From assembly GCF_000967965.1 (NCBI RefSeq), contig NZ_LACC01000011.1:434001-498000 (forward strand): a DNA stretch of 64,000 nt, in the 5' to 3' direction. This stretch comes from Pseudomonas fluorescens (GTDB lineage Bacteria > Pseudomonadota > Gammaproteobacteria > Pseudomonadales > Pseudomonadaceae). The notes below the pieces were generated by a model that made no database searches, was not told the DNA's origin, and saw only the letters and a list, made by a program, of their open reading frames with translations. Each line of letters opens with the position of its first letter. The first letter of the stretch is position 1. The translations under genes and the position numbers were made by a program. Below are positions 17,633 to 25,877 of this stretch, one piece after another.

Positions 17633-17956
17633 TTACAGCTCAAGCTGACTGGCGGTGATGCCAAAAGCCGCAGCGATCTTCTCGCGGGTGGCCTTGCGAG
17701 GCTTGGCGACAGTCTCTTGCTGGGCGAAGGCCGGTTGAGTGATGCCCATGCGTTTGGCCACTTCTTCCTGGGTAAGGTTCAAGTGTTCGCGCCAGGCGCG
17801 GATGGGAGTAGCGCCATCGACGATTCGGCTCACCACCTCATGGGGGATCAAGTCGGGTTCGATTTTCTGCGCCACGTATTGTGCATAGGGAATGACCACG
17901 AAGGCTGGATTACCTTCGGCGTCATTGATGATTTGGATGTCAGTAGGTGCGTTCAT
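17633..17956 (-). CDS. XRE-family HTH protein, orphan antitoxin-like
   Basis: 107 residues. The N-terminal part (GNPAFVVIPYAQYVAQKIE) resembles the Phd/YefM-type strand-helix used by antitoxins, and the C-terminal part is a Cro/CI HTH of about residues 55-105 (LNLTQEEVAKRMGITQPAFA). Such proteins normally pair with a RelE/HigB-type toxin. None is encoded in the 216 bp upstream, and the downstream gene is DUF3010. An inverted repeat over its promoter may be its own operator. Confidence 0.75.
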   Translation of the reverse strand: MNAPTDIQIINDAEGNPAFVVIPYAQYVAQKIEPDLIPHEVVSRIVDGATPIRAWREHLNLTQEEVAKRMGITQPAFAQQETVAKPRKATREKIAAAFGITASQLEL

Positions 17957-17961
17957 CTCGG

Positions 17962-18009
17962 AAAAATATAAGTCTTTTATAAGAATTGCGAATCTTTGCT
18001 TATATTTTT
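17962..18009. promoter_or_regulatory. AT-rich inverted repeat, probable operator of the HTH gene
   Basis: AAAAATATAAG (17962-17972) and CTTATATTTTT (17999-18009) are perfect 11-bp arms. An inner imperfect palindrome AAGAATTGCGAATCTT lies between them. It starts 6 bp upstream of the HTH start codon, where autorepression is expected. Confidence 0.55.
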
Positions 18010-18130
18010 ATGGTTGGCCATCAACAACATTTGTCGGCATGTTGCGTGAAAAGTCCACAGAACAGCGGCTTTGGACAGAAGCTGTAGGTCAGATCAGAGT
18101 ACTTTGTGGGAAAAGGGTTTTTGGGCGATT

Positions 18131-18156
18131 GAAAGCTGGTGGTAGTCCCAGCTTTC
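18131..18156. terminator. Stem-loop downstream of the LprI-like gene
   Basis: GAAAGCTGG, an eight-base loop and CCAGCTTTC make a perfect 9-bp stem 17 bp after the stop of the minus-strand gene at 18173. No T run follows, so termination is uncertain. Confidence 0.4.
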
Positions 18157-18172
18157 ACCGGAATTTTCAGGA

Positions 18173-18574
18173 CTACTCCTGCCCAATCGACTCCAAAAAC
18201 TCCGACCGTTCATCACTCATCCGCGCCACACAATCGTTCTGGGCAATGGTGAACGCCTTGCTGCCAGCGGTAGTCGGGAAGGCTTCGACGGCGCAGTCTG
18301 CGTCGCGGGTCTTCAGCCATTGCTGTTGGGCGGCCTTGATCTTGGCGGTGATGTCGGCCAGTTGCGACGGGGTTTTGCCGTACTGCGACTGCATGCGCTC
18401 GGCCAGGCCCTGGAGGTTTTCCTTGAGCAGGTCTTCGGCGGTGGTTTTGCTGAAGGCCGAGCATTCCAGGGTCTGGACGTCGTTTTCGACTTTGTCGCAC
18501 GGGTTGTCGTCGGACACCTCCGCTGCGTGTACGCCGGTCGCAATCAGTGCCATTGCCAGAATGATCGATTTCAT
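18173..18574 (-). CDS. Exported LprI/DUF1311-like protein
   Basis: 133 residues with a signal peptide (MKSIILAMALIATGVHA, then AEVSDDNPC). The mature part is helical with paired cysteines (DNPCDKVENDVQTLECSAF, DADCAVEAF, NDCVARM) and a QQWLKTRDADC stretch, the pattern of the lysozyme-inhibitor LprI N-terminal (DUF1311) family. Probably periplasmic; actual lysozyme inhibition is unproven for most members. The start at 18574 is set by the signal peptide. Divergent from the dimethylglycine operon. Confidence 0.7.
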   Translation of the reverse strand: MKSIILAMALIATGVHAAEVSDDNPCDKVENDVQTLECSAFSKTTAEDLLKENLQGLAERMQSQYGKTPSQLADITAKIKAAQQQWLKTRDADCAVEAFPTTAGSKAFTIAQNDCVARMSDERSEFLESIGQE

Positions 18575-18810
18575 TATCGTTGCCGCTCTTGTCCAGTGAA
18601 GCATCCAGTGATGCGGCGAATTCTGGCCCAAGCAGGCGGCCTTGAACAGGTCGGTGATTGTGCCTGGCGACGACCCTTTGTCGCGGATTGACGCTTTCGG
18701 CAATTCCCCTGTCGTTTTTGCACCCGGCTGCTTAGGCACCGAGGCATATGCTGGCCCCAAAGCGCCGGCAGACGATTCGGCGCATGAATCGCCAACAAGG
18801 GGACAGCCTG

Positions 18811-19788
18811 ATGAGCCCAGCCGAATTACACGCCGACAGCATCGTTATCGACGGTCTGATCATTGCCAAATGGAACCGCGAGCTGTTCGAAGACATGCGC
18901 AAGGGCGGTCTGACGGCAGCCAACTGCACCGTGTCGGTGTGGGAGGGCTTTCAGGCCACCGTCAACAACATCGCCGCCAGCCAGAAGCTGATCCGCGAGA
19001 ACAGCGACCTGGTGATTCCGGTCCGCACCACCGCCGACATCCGTAAAGCCAAGGAGCAGGGCAAGACCGGCATCCTTTTTGGCTTCCAGAATGCCCACGC
19101 CTTTGAAGACCAGATCGGCTATGTCGAAGTCTTCAAGCAGCTTGGCGTCGGTATCGTGCAGATGTGCTACAACACCCAGAACCTGGTGGGCACCGGTTGC
19201 TACGAGCGTGACGGCGGCCTGTCGGGCTTCGGTCGCGAAATCGTCGCCGAGATGAACCGGGCAGGCGTGATGTGCGACCTGTCCCACGTCGGTTCCAAGA
19301 CTTCCGAAGAAGTCATCCTCGAATCGAAGAAACCGGTCTGCTACTCCCACTGCCTGCCGTCGGGGCTCAAGGAGCACCCGCGCAACAAGTCCGATGAAGA
19401 ACTCAAGTTCATTGCCGACCACGGCGGCTTTGTCGGCGTGACCATGTTCGCGCCGTTCCTGGCCAAGGGCATCGATTCGACCATCGACGACTACGCCGAA
19501 GCCATCGAGTACGTAATGAACATCGTCGGCGAAGACGCCATCGGTATCGGCACCGACTTCACCCAGGGCCACGGCCAGGACTTCTTCGAATACCTGACCC
19601 ACGACAAGGGCTACGCCCGCCGTCTGACCAGCTTCGGCAAGATCATCAACCCGCTGGGCATCCGCACCGTGGGCGAGTTCCCGAACCTGACCGAGACCCT
19701 GCTCAAGCGCGGCCACTCCGAGCGCGTGGTACGCAAGATCATGGGCGAGAACTGGGTCAACGTCTTGAAAGATGTCTGGGGCGAATAA
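18811..19788 (+). CDS. Dipeptidase (peptidase M19) fold protein lacking canonical metal ligands
   Basis: 325 residues, counterpart by position of PAO1 PA5396, first gene of the dimethylglycine group. The M19 fold is recognisable (DLSHVGSKTSEEVILESKKP near 157-175, GIGTDFTQGHG near 246-254). However, the usual HxD at the first strand reads DGLIIAKW, and the bridging glutamate position reads GFQNAHAF (Gln93). His159, His180 and Asp249 remain. Two-metal peptidase chemistry is therefore doubtful, and a role in dimethylglycine metabolism is suggested only by conserved position. AAGGGGA precedes the ATG at 18811. Confidence 0.85.
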   Translation: MSPAELHADSIVIDGLIIAKWNRELFEDMRKGGLTAANCTVSVWEGFQATVNNIAASQKLIRENSDLVIPVRTTADIRKAKEQGKTGILFGFQNAHAFEDQIGYVEVFKQLGVGIVQMCYNTQNLVGTGCYERDGGLSGFGREIVAEMNRAGVMCDLSHVGSKTSEEVILESKKPVCYSHCLPSGLKEHPRNKSDEELKFIADHGGFVGVTMFAPFLAKGIDSTIDDYAEAIEYVMNIVGEDAIGIGTDFTQGHGQDFFEYLTHDKGYARRLTSFGKIINPLGIRTVGEFPNLTETLLKRGHSERVVRKIMGENWVNVLKDVWGE

Positions 19789-19866
19789 GCCGCCGCACTT
19801 CTGAATCCTTTCCCGCTGCCGTCCGTGCAGCGGGCAACACAACAAATTTTCTGGAGTTAAGTTTCC

Positions 19867-20397
19867 ATGGCCAAGATCGCCCCGCAATTGCCAATCGAAG
19901 TCGACAGCGAAACCGGTGTCTGGACCTCCGACGCCCTGCCGATGCTGTACGTGCCACGTCATTTCTTCGTCAACAACCACATGGGCATCGAGGAAGTGCT
20001 GGGCGCTGAAGCCTACGCCGAAATCCTCTACAAGGCCGGCTACAAGTCCGCCTGGCACTGGTGTGAAAAAGAAGCCGAATGCCACGGCCTGGAAGGCGTC
20101 GCAGTGTTCGAACACTACATGAAGCGCCTGTCGCAGCGTGGCTGGGGCCTGTTCAAGATCCAGGACATCGACCTCGACAAAGGCACCGCCAGCGTCAAGC
20201 TCGAACACTCGGCGTTCGTCTACGTGTACGGCAAGGTCGGGCGCAAGGTCGACTACATGTTCACCGGCTGGTTTGCAGGGGCGATGGATCAGATCCTCGC
20301 CGCTCGCGGCAGCAAGATCCGCACCGTGGCCGAACAAGTCTACGGTGGCTCCGAAGAGGGCCACGAAGACGGCTTGTTCACCGTCAAGCCGTTGTAA
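19867..20397 (+). CDS. DUF5943-like protein, counterpart of PA5397
   Basis: 176 residues, soluble, no signal peptide. It has a Cys- and His-rich centre (SAWHWCEKEAECHGLEGVAVFEHYM in part) followed by VKLEHSAFVYVYGKVGRKVDY and a small C-terminal helix, resembling the 4-vinyl-reductase-like (V4R) fold. Function unknown. It lies 78 bp after the dipeptidase-like gene and 15 bp before dgcA, so it is almost certainly part of the dimethylglycine operon. Confidence 0.75.
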   Translation: MAKIAPQLPIEVDSETGVWTSDALPMLYVPRHFFVNNHMGIEEVLGAEAYAEILYKAGYKSAWHWCEKEAECHGLEGVAVFEHYMKRLSQRGWGLFKIQDIDLDKGTASVKLEHSAFVYVYGKVGRKVDYMFTGWFAGAMDQILAARGSKIRTVAEQVYGGSEEGHEDGLFTVKPL

Positions 20398-20412
20398 GTC
20401 GAGGAACCCGCC

Positions 20413-22473
20413 ATGGCTTTCGAAGCAATGTTCCAGCCGATCCAGATCGGCAAACTGACCATCCGCAACCGCGTGCTCAGCACCGCGCACGCGGAGGTCT
20501 ATGCCACCGACGGCGGCATGACCACCGACCGGTACGTCAAGTATTACGAAGAGAAAGCCAAGGGTGGGATCGGCCTGGCGATTTGCGGCGGCTCCTCCAG
20601 CGTGGCCATCGACAGCCCGCAAGGCTGGTGGAAGTCGGTGAACCTGGCGGACGACCGGATCATTCCGCACTTCCAGAACCTGGCCGATGCCATGCACAAG
20701 CATGGCGCCAAGATCATGATCCAGATTACCCACATGGGCCGTCGTTCCCGTTGGGACGGCGAGCACTGGCCAACCCTGCTGTCGCCGTCGGGCATCCGTG
20801 AGCCGGTGCACCGTGCGACCTGCAAGACCATCGAGCCGGAAGAAATCTGGCGGGTGATCGGCAACTACGCCACTGCTGCGGCGCGGGCCAAGGCCGGTGG
20901 CCTGGACGGCGTCGAACTGTCGGCCGTGCACCAGCACATGATTGACCAGTTCTGGAGCCCGCGGGTCAACAAGCGTACCGATGAATGGGGCGGCAGCTTC
21001 GAGAACCGCATGCGTTTCGGCCTGGAAGTGATCAAGGCTGTGCGCAAGGAAGTCGGTCCGGATTTCTGCGTCGGCATCCGTCTGTGCGGTGATGAGTTCC
21101 ACCCGGATGGCTTGTCCCATGAGGACATGAAGCAGATCGCCAAGTACTACGACGACACCGGCATGATCGACTTCATCGGTGTGGTCGGCTCGGGTTGCGA
21201 CACCCACAACACCCTGGCCAACGTTATCCCCAACATGAGTTATCCACCGGAGCCGTTCCTGCATCTGGCGGCCGGTATCAAGGAAGTGGTCAAGGCACCT
21301 GTACTGCACGCGCAGAACATCAAGGACCCGAACCAGGCGACCCGTATTCTGGAGGGCGGCTACGTCGACATGGTCGGCATGACCCGCGCCCACATCGCCG
21401 ACCCGCACCTGATCGCCAAGATCAAGATGGGCCAGGTCGACCAGATCAAACAGTGCGTCGGCGCCAACTACTGCATCGACCGTCAGTACCAAGGCCTGGA
21501 CGTACTTTGCATCCAGAACGCCGCGACCTCCCGTGAATACATGGGCGTGCCGCACATCATCGAGAAGTCGACCGGTGTGAAGCGCAAAGTTGTGGTGGTC
21601 GGTGCCGGTCCTGCCGGGATGGAAGCCGCTCGCGTGTCGGCCGAACGTGGCCACGACGTGACCCTGTTCGAGAAGAAAGAATTCATCGGTGGCCAGATCA
21701 CGACCGCATCGAAAGCCCCGCAACGGGACCAGATCGCCGGTATTACCCGCTGGTTCCAACTGGAATTGGCGCGTTTGAAAGTTGACCTGCGCCTGGGCGT
21801 GGCGGCCGATGCGGCAACCATTCTCGACTTGCGTCCAGACGTGGTGGTGCTCGCCGTCGGCGGCCATCCATTCCTGGAGCAGAACGAACACTGGGGCGCG
21901 GCTGAAGGCCTGGTGGTCAGCAGTTGGGACATCCTTGATGGCAAGGTTGCACCGGGCAAGAACGTACTGGTCTACGACACCATTTGCGAGTTCACCGGGA
22001 TGTCGACGGCCGACTTCCTCGCCGACAAGGGCAGCCAGGTCGAGATCGTCACCGACGACATCAAACCGGGCGTGGCCATCGGCGGTACGTCGTTCCCGAC
22101 TTACTACCGCAGCATGTACCCCAAAGAAGTGATCATGACCGGGGACATGATGCTGGAGAAGGTCTACCGCGAAGGCGACAAGCTGGTGGCGGTGCTGGAA
22201 AACGAATACACCGGCGCCAAAGAGGAGCGGGTGGTCGACCAGGTGGTGGTGGAAAACGGCGTGCGTCCGGACGAAGAAATCTACTACTCGCTGAAGGAAG
22301 GCTCGCGCAACAAAGGCCAGATGGACATCGAAGCCTTGTTCGCGATCAAGCCGCAGCCATCGCTGAGCACCACGGGTGACGGCTACTTGCTGTTCCGTAT
22401 CGGCGACTGCGTGGCTCAGCGTAATACACACGCTGCGATCTATGACGCGCTGCGGTTGTGCAAGGATTTCTAA
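20413..22473 (+). CDS. dgcA: Dimethylglycine catabolism flavoprotein DgcA
   Basis: Required with DgcB for demethylation of dimethylglycine to sarcosine. 686 residues, trimethylamine-dehydrogenase-like. The N-terminal old-yellow-enzyme TIM barrel with FMN (about 1-340) has the family stretch GVELSAVHQHMIDQFWSPRV. Next come Cys348, Cys354 and Cys366, which match three of the four [4Fe-4S] cysteines of trimethylamine dehydrogenase; the second cysteine is Ala351 (CVGANYC). The C-terminal dinucleotide fold has GAGPAGMEAA near 397. The gene is followed by a REP doublet and dgcB. Confidence 0.93.
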   Translation: MAFEAMFQPIQIGKLTIRNRVLSTAHAEVYATDGGMTTDRYVKYYEEKAKGGIGLAICGGSSSVAIDSPQGWWKSVNLADDRIIPHFQNLADAMHKHGAKIMIQITHMGRRSRWDGEHWPTLLSPSGIREPVHRATCKTIEPEEIWRVIGNYATAAARAKAGGLDGVELSAVHQHMIDQFWSPRVNKRTDEWGGSFENRMRFGLEVIKAVRKEVGPDFCVGIRLCGDEFHPDGLSHEDMKQIAKYYDDTGMIDFIGVVGSGCDTHNTLANVIPNMSYPPEPFLHLAAGIKEVVKAPVLHAQNIKDPNQATRILEGGYVDMVGMTRAHIADPHLIAKIKMGQVDQIKQCVGANYCIDRQYQGLDVLCIQNAATSREYMGVPHIIEKSTGVKRKVVVVGAGPAGMEAARVSAERGHDVTLFEKKEFIGGQITTASKAPQRDQIAGITRWFQLELARLKVDLRLGVAADAATILDLRPDVVVLAVGGHPFLEQNEHWGAAEGLVVSSWDILDGKVAPGKNVLVYDTICEFTGMSTADFLADKGSQVEIVTDDIKPGVAIGGTSFPTYYRSMYPKEVIMTGDMMLEKVYREGDKLVAVLENEYTGAKEERVVDQVVVENGVRPDEEIYYSLKEGSRNKGQMDIEALFAIKPQPSLSTTGDGYLLFRIGDCVAQRNTHAAIYDALRLCKDF

Positions 22474-22490
22474 CAGTATCACCATCATCA

Positions 22491-22626
22491 CTGTGGCGAG
22501 GGGGCTTGCCCCCGTTGGGCTGCGAAGCGGCCCCAAAATCAGTCAATGCGGTCTGTCAGTAAAAAATGCATTTGACCGATTTACGACTGCTTCGCAGCCG
22601 AACGGGGGCAAGCCCCCTCGCCACAG
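22491..22626. repeat. REP doublet, family B
   Basis: GTGGCGAGGGGGCTTGCCCC and its inverted copy lie between dgcA and dgcB. Confidence 0.85.
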
Positions 22627-22695
22627 GTCGGTGTCAGGCCTTTAACGGCAAGCACATGAACCCTTGCAAGACCCGAGGTCTTTGGGAGCTTCACC

Positions 22696-24642
22696 ATGTT
22701 GAACACCCTTCTTCCAATCCTGTTGTTCGCAGCCCTGGGCCTTGGTGTCCTGGGCGCGTTGCGGCGGGTGGCCATGTGGCGCCGGGGCCGGGCTTCGAAA
22801 GTCGACCTGATCGGCGGCCTGTTCGCCATGCCCAAGCGCTACATGGTCGACTTGCACCATGTGGTCGCGCGGGACAAATACATTGCCAACACCCACGTCG
22901 CCACGGCCGGCGGTGCGGTGGCGTCCATCGTGCTGGCGATCCTGGTGCATGGTTTCGGCCTGCATAACCGCTTCCTCGGCTATGCGTTGCTGCTGATGAC
23001 AGCGGTGATGTTCGTTGGTGCGATCTTTGTTTACCTGCGTCGGCGCAACCCGCCGTCCCGTCTGTCGAAAGGCCCGTGGATGCGCCTGCCGAAAAGCCTG
23101 CTGGCGTTCTCGGTCTCGTTCTTCCTGTTGACCCTGCCGGTGGCAGGGATCCTCCCGGAAAACTTCGGTGGCTGGCTGTTGGCGGCGATTCTCGGGGTTG
23201 GCGTGTTGTGGGGCGTGTCGGAGCTGTTCTTCGGCATGACCTGGGGCGGGCCGATGAAACACGCCTTCGCCGGTGCGCTGCACCTGGCCTGGCACCGTCG
23301 CGCAGAACGCTTCGGTGGCGGTCGTTCCACGGGCCTCAAGCCTCTGGACTTGAATGACCCGACCGCGCCACTGGGCGTGGAAAAACCCAAGGATTTCACC
23401 TGGAACCAATTGCTCGGCTTCGACGCCTGCGTGCAGTGCGGTAAATGCGAAGCGGCGTGCCCGGCGTTCGCCGCCGGCCAGCCGTTGAACCCGAAAAAAC
23501 TGATTCAGGACATGGTCGTCGGCCTGGCCGGTGGCACTGACGCCAAGTTCGCCGGCAGCCCGTATCCGGGCAAGCCGATTGGCGAACACGCGGGTAATCC
23601 GCATCAACCGATCGTCAACGGCCTGGTGGATGCCGAGACCCTGTGGTCGTGCACCACCTGCCGCGCCTGCGTCGAGGAATGCCCGATGATGATCGAGCAC
23701 GTCGATGCCATCGTCGACATGCGCCGTCATCTAACCCTGGAAAAAGGCGCCACCCCGAACAAGGGCGCCGAGGTGCTGGAAAACCTGATCGCCACCGACA
23801 ACCCGGGCGGTTTCGCGCCGGGAGGGCGGATGAACTGGGCAGCAGACTTGAACCTCAATCTGCTCAGCGAAAAGAAATCCACCGACGTGCTGTTCTGGGT
23901 TGGCGACGGTGCCTTCGACATGCGTAACCAGCGCACCCTGCGTGCGTTCGTCAAAGTGCTGAAAGCGGCGAAAATCGACTTCGCGGTGCTCGGCCTCGAA
24001 GAACGCGACAGCGGTGACGTGGCTCGGCGCCTGGGCGACGAAGCGACCTTCCAGCTGTTGGCCAAGCGCAACATCCAGACTCTGGCCAAATACAGTTTCA
24101 ACCGCATCGTCACCTGCGATCCGCACAGTTTCCACGTGCTGAAAAACGAGTATGGCGCTTTCGATGGCAACTACCTGGTGCAGCACCACAGCACCTACAT
24201 GGCGGAAATCATCGATGCTGGCGCGCTCAATCTCGGTCAGCACAAAGGCGACAGCGTGACCTACCACGACCCGTGCTACCTCGGCCGCTACAACGGCGAA
24301 TACGAGGCACCGCGTCAGGTGTTACGCGCCCTAGGGATCGAAGTGAAAGAGATGCAACGTTCCGGCTTCCGCTCGCGCTGCTGCGGCGGTGGTGGCGGCG
24401 CGCCGATCACCGACATTCCCGGCAAGCAACGCATTCCCGACATGCGCATGGAAGACATCCGCGAAACCGGCGCCGAACTGGTGGCCGTGGGTTGTCCACA
24501 ATGCACCGCGATGCTCGAAGGCGTGGTCGAACCCCGGCCGATGATCAAGGACATTGCCGAGCTGGTGGCCGACGCGTTGCTGGAAGAAGCCGCCTCCAAA
24601 CCCTCTACGCCGGCCCAACGTGAACCAGCGGAGGCCCACTGA
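22696..24642 (+). CDS. dgcB: Membrane iron-sulfur protein DgcB
   Basis: Electron-transfer partner for dimethylglycine demethylation, probably passing electrons from DgcA/ETF to the respiratory chain. 648 residues. There are N-terminal membrane helices (about 1-30, 70-115, 130-180). Two [4Fe-4S] motifs follow: Cys245/248/251/255 (CVQCGKCEAACP) and Cys319/322/325/329 (CTTCRACVEECP). Heterodisulfide-reductase-type CCG regions come last (CYLGRYNGEY and CCGGGGG with Cys562-563). GGGAG precedes the ATG. Its stop overlaps the next start (TGATG). Confidence 0.92.
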   Translation: MLNTLLPILLFAALGLGVLGALRRVAMWRRGRASKVDLIGGLFAMPKRYMVDLHHVVARDKYIANTHVATAGGAVASIVLAILVHGFGLHNRFLGYALLLMTAVMFVGAIFVYLRRRNPPSRLSKGPWMRLPKSLLAFSVSFFLLTLPVAGILPENFGGWLLAAILGVGVLWGVSELFFGMTWGGPMKHAFAGALHLAWHRRAERFGGGRSTGLKPLDLNDPTAPLGVEKPKDFTWNQLLGFDACVQCGKCEAACPAFAAGQPLNPKKLIQDMVVGLAGGTDAKFAGSPYPGKPIGEHAGNPHQPIVNGLVDAETLWSCTTCRACVEECPMMIEHVDAIVDMRRHLTLEKGATPNKGAEVLENLIATDNPGGFAPGGRMNWAADLNLNLLSEKKSTDVLFWVGDGAFDMRNQRTLRAFVKVLKAAKIDFAVLGLEERDSGDVARRLGDEATFQLLAKRNIQTLAKYSFNRIVTCDPHSFHVLKNEYGAFDGNYLVQHHSTYMAEIIDAGALNLGQHKGDSVTYHDPCYLGRYNGEYEAPRQVLRALGIEVKEMQRSGFRSRCCGGGGGAPITDIPGKQRIPDMRMEDIRETGAELVAVGCPQCTAMLEGVVEPRPMIKDIAELVADALLEEAASKPSTPAQREPAEAH

Positions 24643-25862
24643 TGAGCGACATTATCCGCCGCGACCCGCGGGCCGAATGGATTGCCCGCAACCGTCTGCA
24701 CCCGCTGCACGCAGCCATGCAGCCGGCGCAACACAGCTGGATGGGGCCTAACGGCGTCATCCGCAAGAATCCCCATGGAGTCGGTTTCATCGGCCCCAAC
24801 GGTATCAAACGCATCGACCGCAGCGGCGCTCAGCAGGGCGGGGCGACCAAGCGCTCGGCTGCCGTGGAAGTACAATTGCCGCTGCATCAGGTGACCGCGC
24901 CTGCGTTTTACATCAGCGTGGTGCCGGACATGGTCGGTGGTCGCTTGAGCAGTCACGACCGCGACCTGCTGGGCCTGGCCCATCAACTGGCCGGCAAGGA
25001 CGGCGCAGTGCTGGCCGTGGTGTTCGGCGAACACAAGGAAAACGCTTTCGCCACGGCGGGCGTCGACCGCCTGCTGGTGCTGGAAGGCGAAGAATTCAAC
25101 GGTTATGCACCGGAGCAACGGGTCCAGGGCCTGCGGGCTGTGGATAACCAGTTCAGCCCGCGTCACTGGTTGCTGCCGGACAGCCGCAGTGGCGGTGGCG
25201 AACTCGGCCGTCGTTTTGCTGCGGCACTGGGCGAGCGCCCGGCCACGCGGGTCTGGCAGGTCAAGGATCAGGAGTGCATCGGCCGTGCTGGCGCAGGTCT
25301 GCAAGACCTTGCCCGGCCGCTGGCGCGATTGATTCTGGCGGCTGCCGAGTGCGCCGAACCGGTCAGCGAAACCCGTCACGAAGCCTTGGCCGTGGAGTTA
25401 TCCACAACTGTGGCGCGCAGCCTGTCGCGGATCGAAGATCTGGGCGCGGTGGCCGTCGATCCGGCGGCAATTCCAATGGCCGAAGCCGAGTTCATTTTCT
25501 CCGGTGGCAACGGGGTCAAGGACTGGGGACTTTTCCACAGGACCGCCGAAGCCCTCGGCGCGACCGAAGGCGCATCGCGGGTGGCGGTGGACGACGGCTT
25601 CATGGCCCGCGACCGCCAGGTCGGCGCGTCCGGCACCTGGGTCACTGCACGGGTCTATGTGGCGGTGGGGATTTCCGGGGCGATCCAGCACCTGCAAGGC
25701 ATTGGTGCCTGCGACAAGGTGGTGGCGATCAACCTCGACCCGGGCTGCGACATGATCAAGCGTGCGGACCTCTCGGTGATTGGCGAGAGCGCGGAGATTC
25801 TTCAAGCCTTGATCGAGGCGGTAGAGGCTTACCGCAACGACGCCAAGCGCGATGCGGCTTAA
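24642..25862 (+). CDS. Electron transfer flavoprotein alpha subunit (FixB type), dimethylglycine pathway
   Basis: Carries electrons from the dimethylglycine flavoenzyme system. 406 residues, longer than a typical ETF alpha because of an N-terminal segment of about 85 residues (rich in His, Pro and Gly, with WMGPNGVIRKNPHGVGFIGPNG in part). The C-terminal FAD-binding domain is clear: VAVGISGAIQHLQGIGACDK and INLDPGCDMIKRADLSVIG. It overlaps dgcB by one base and precedes the beta subunit by 15 bp, so the pair is dedicated to this pathway. Confidence 0.88.
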   Translation: MSDIIRRDPRAEWIARNRLHPLHAAMQPAQHSWMGPNGVIRKNPHGVGFIGPNGIKRIDRSGAQQGGATKRSAAVEVQLPLHQVTAPAFYISVVPDMVGGRLSSHDRDLLGLAHQLAGKDGAVLAVVFGEHKENAFATAGVDRLLVLEGEEFNGYAPEQRVQGLRAVDNQFSPRHWLLPDSRSGGGELGRRFAAALGERPATRVWQVKDQECIGRAGAGLQDLARPLARLILAAAECAEPVSETRHEALAVELSTTVARSLSRIEDLGAVAVDPAAIPMAEAEFIFSGGNGVKDWGLFHRTAEALGATEGASRVAVDDGFMARDRQVGASGTWVTARVYVAVGISGAIQHLQGIGACDKVVAINLDPGCDMIKRADLSVIGESAEILQALIEAVEAYRNDAKRDAA

Positions 25863-25877
25863 GGGAAGGAAAGGGTT

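Noticed and set aside
18680..18715. GbdR-like half sites GTCGC and GTCGT upstream of the dimethylglycine operon
   Set aside because: They are 31 bp apart rather than 20-21 and flanks do not match the cbcX or gbc repeats.
18826..22536. Minus-strand open frame of 1236 codons
   Set aside because: It is antisense to the dipeptidase-like, DUF5943-like and dgcA genes, which carry clear motifs; long antisense frames are a by-product of GC-rich codon usage.
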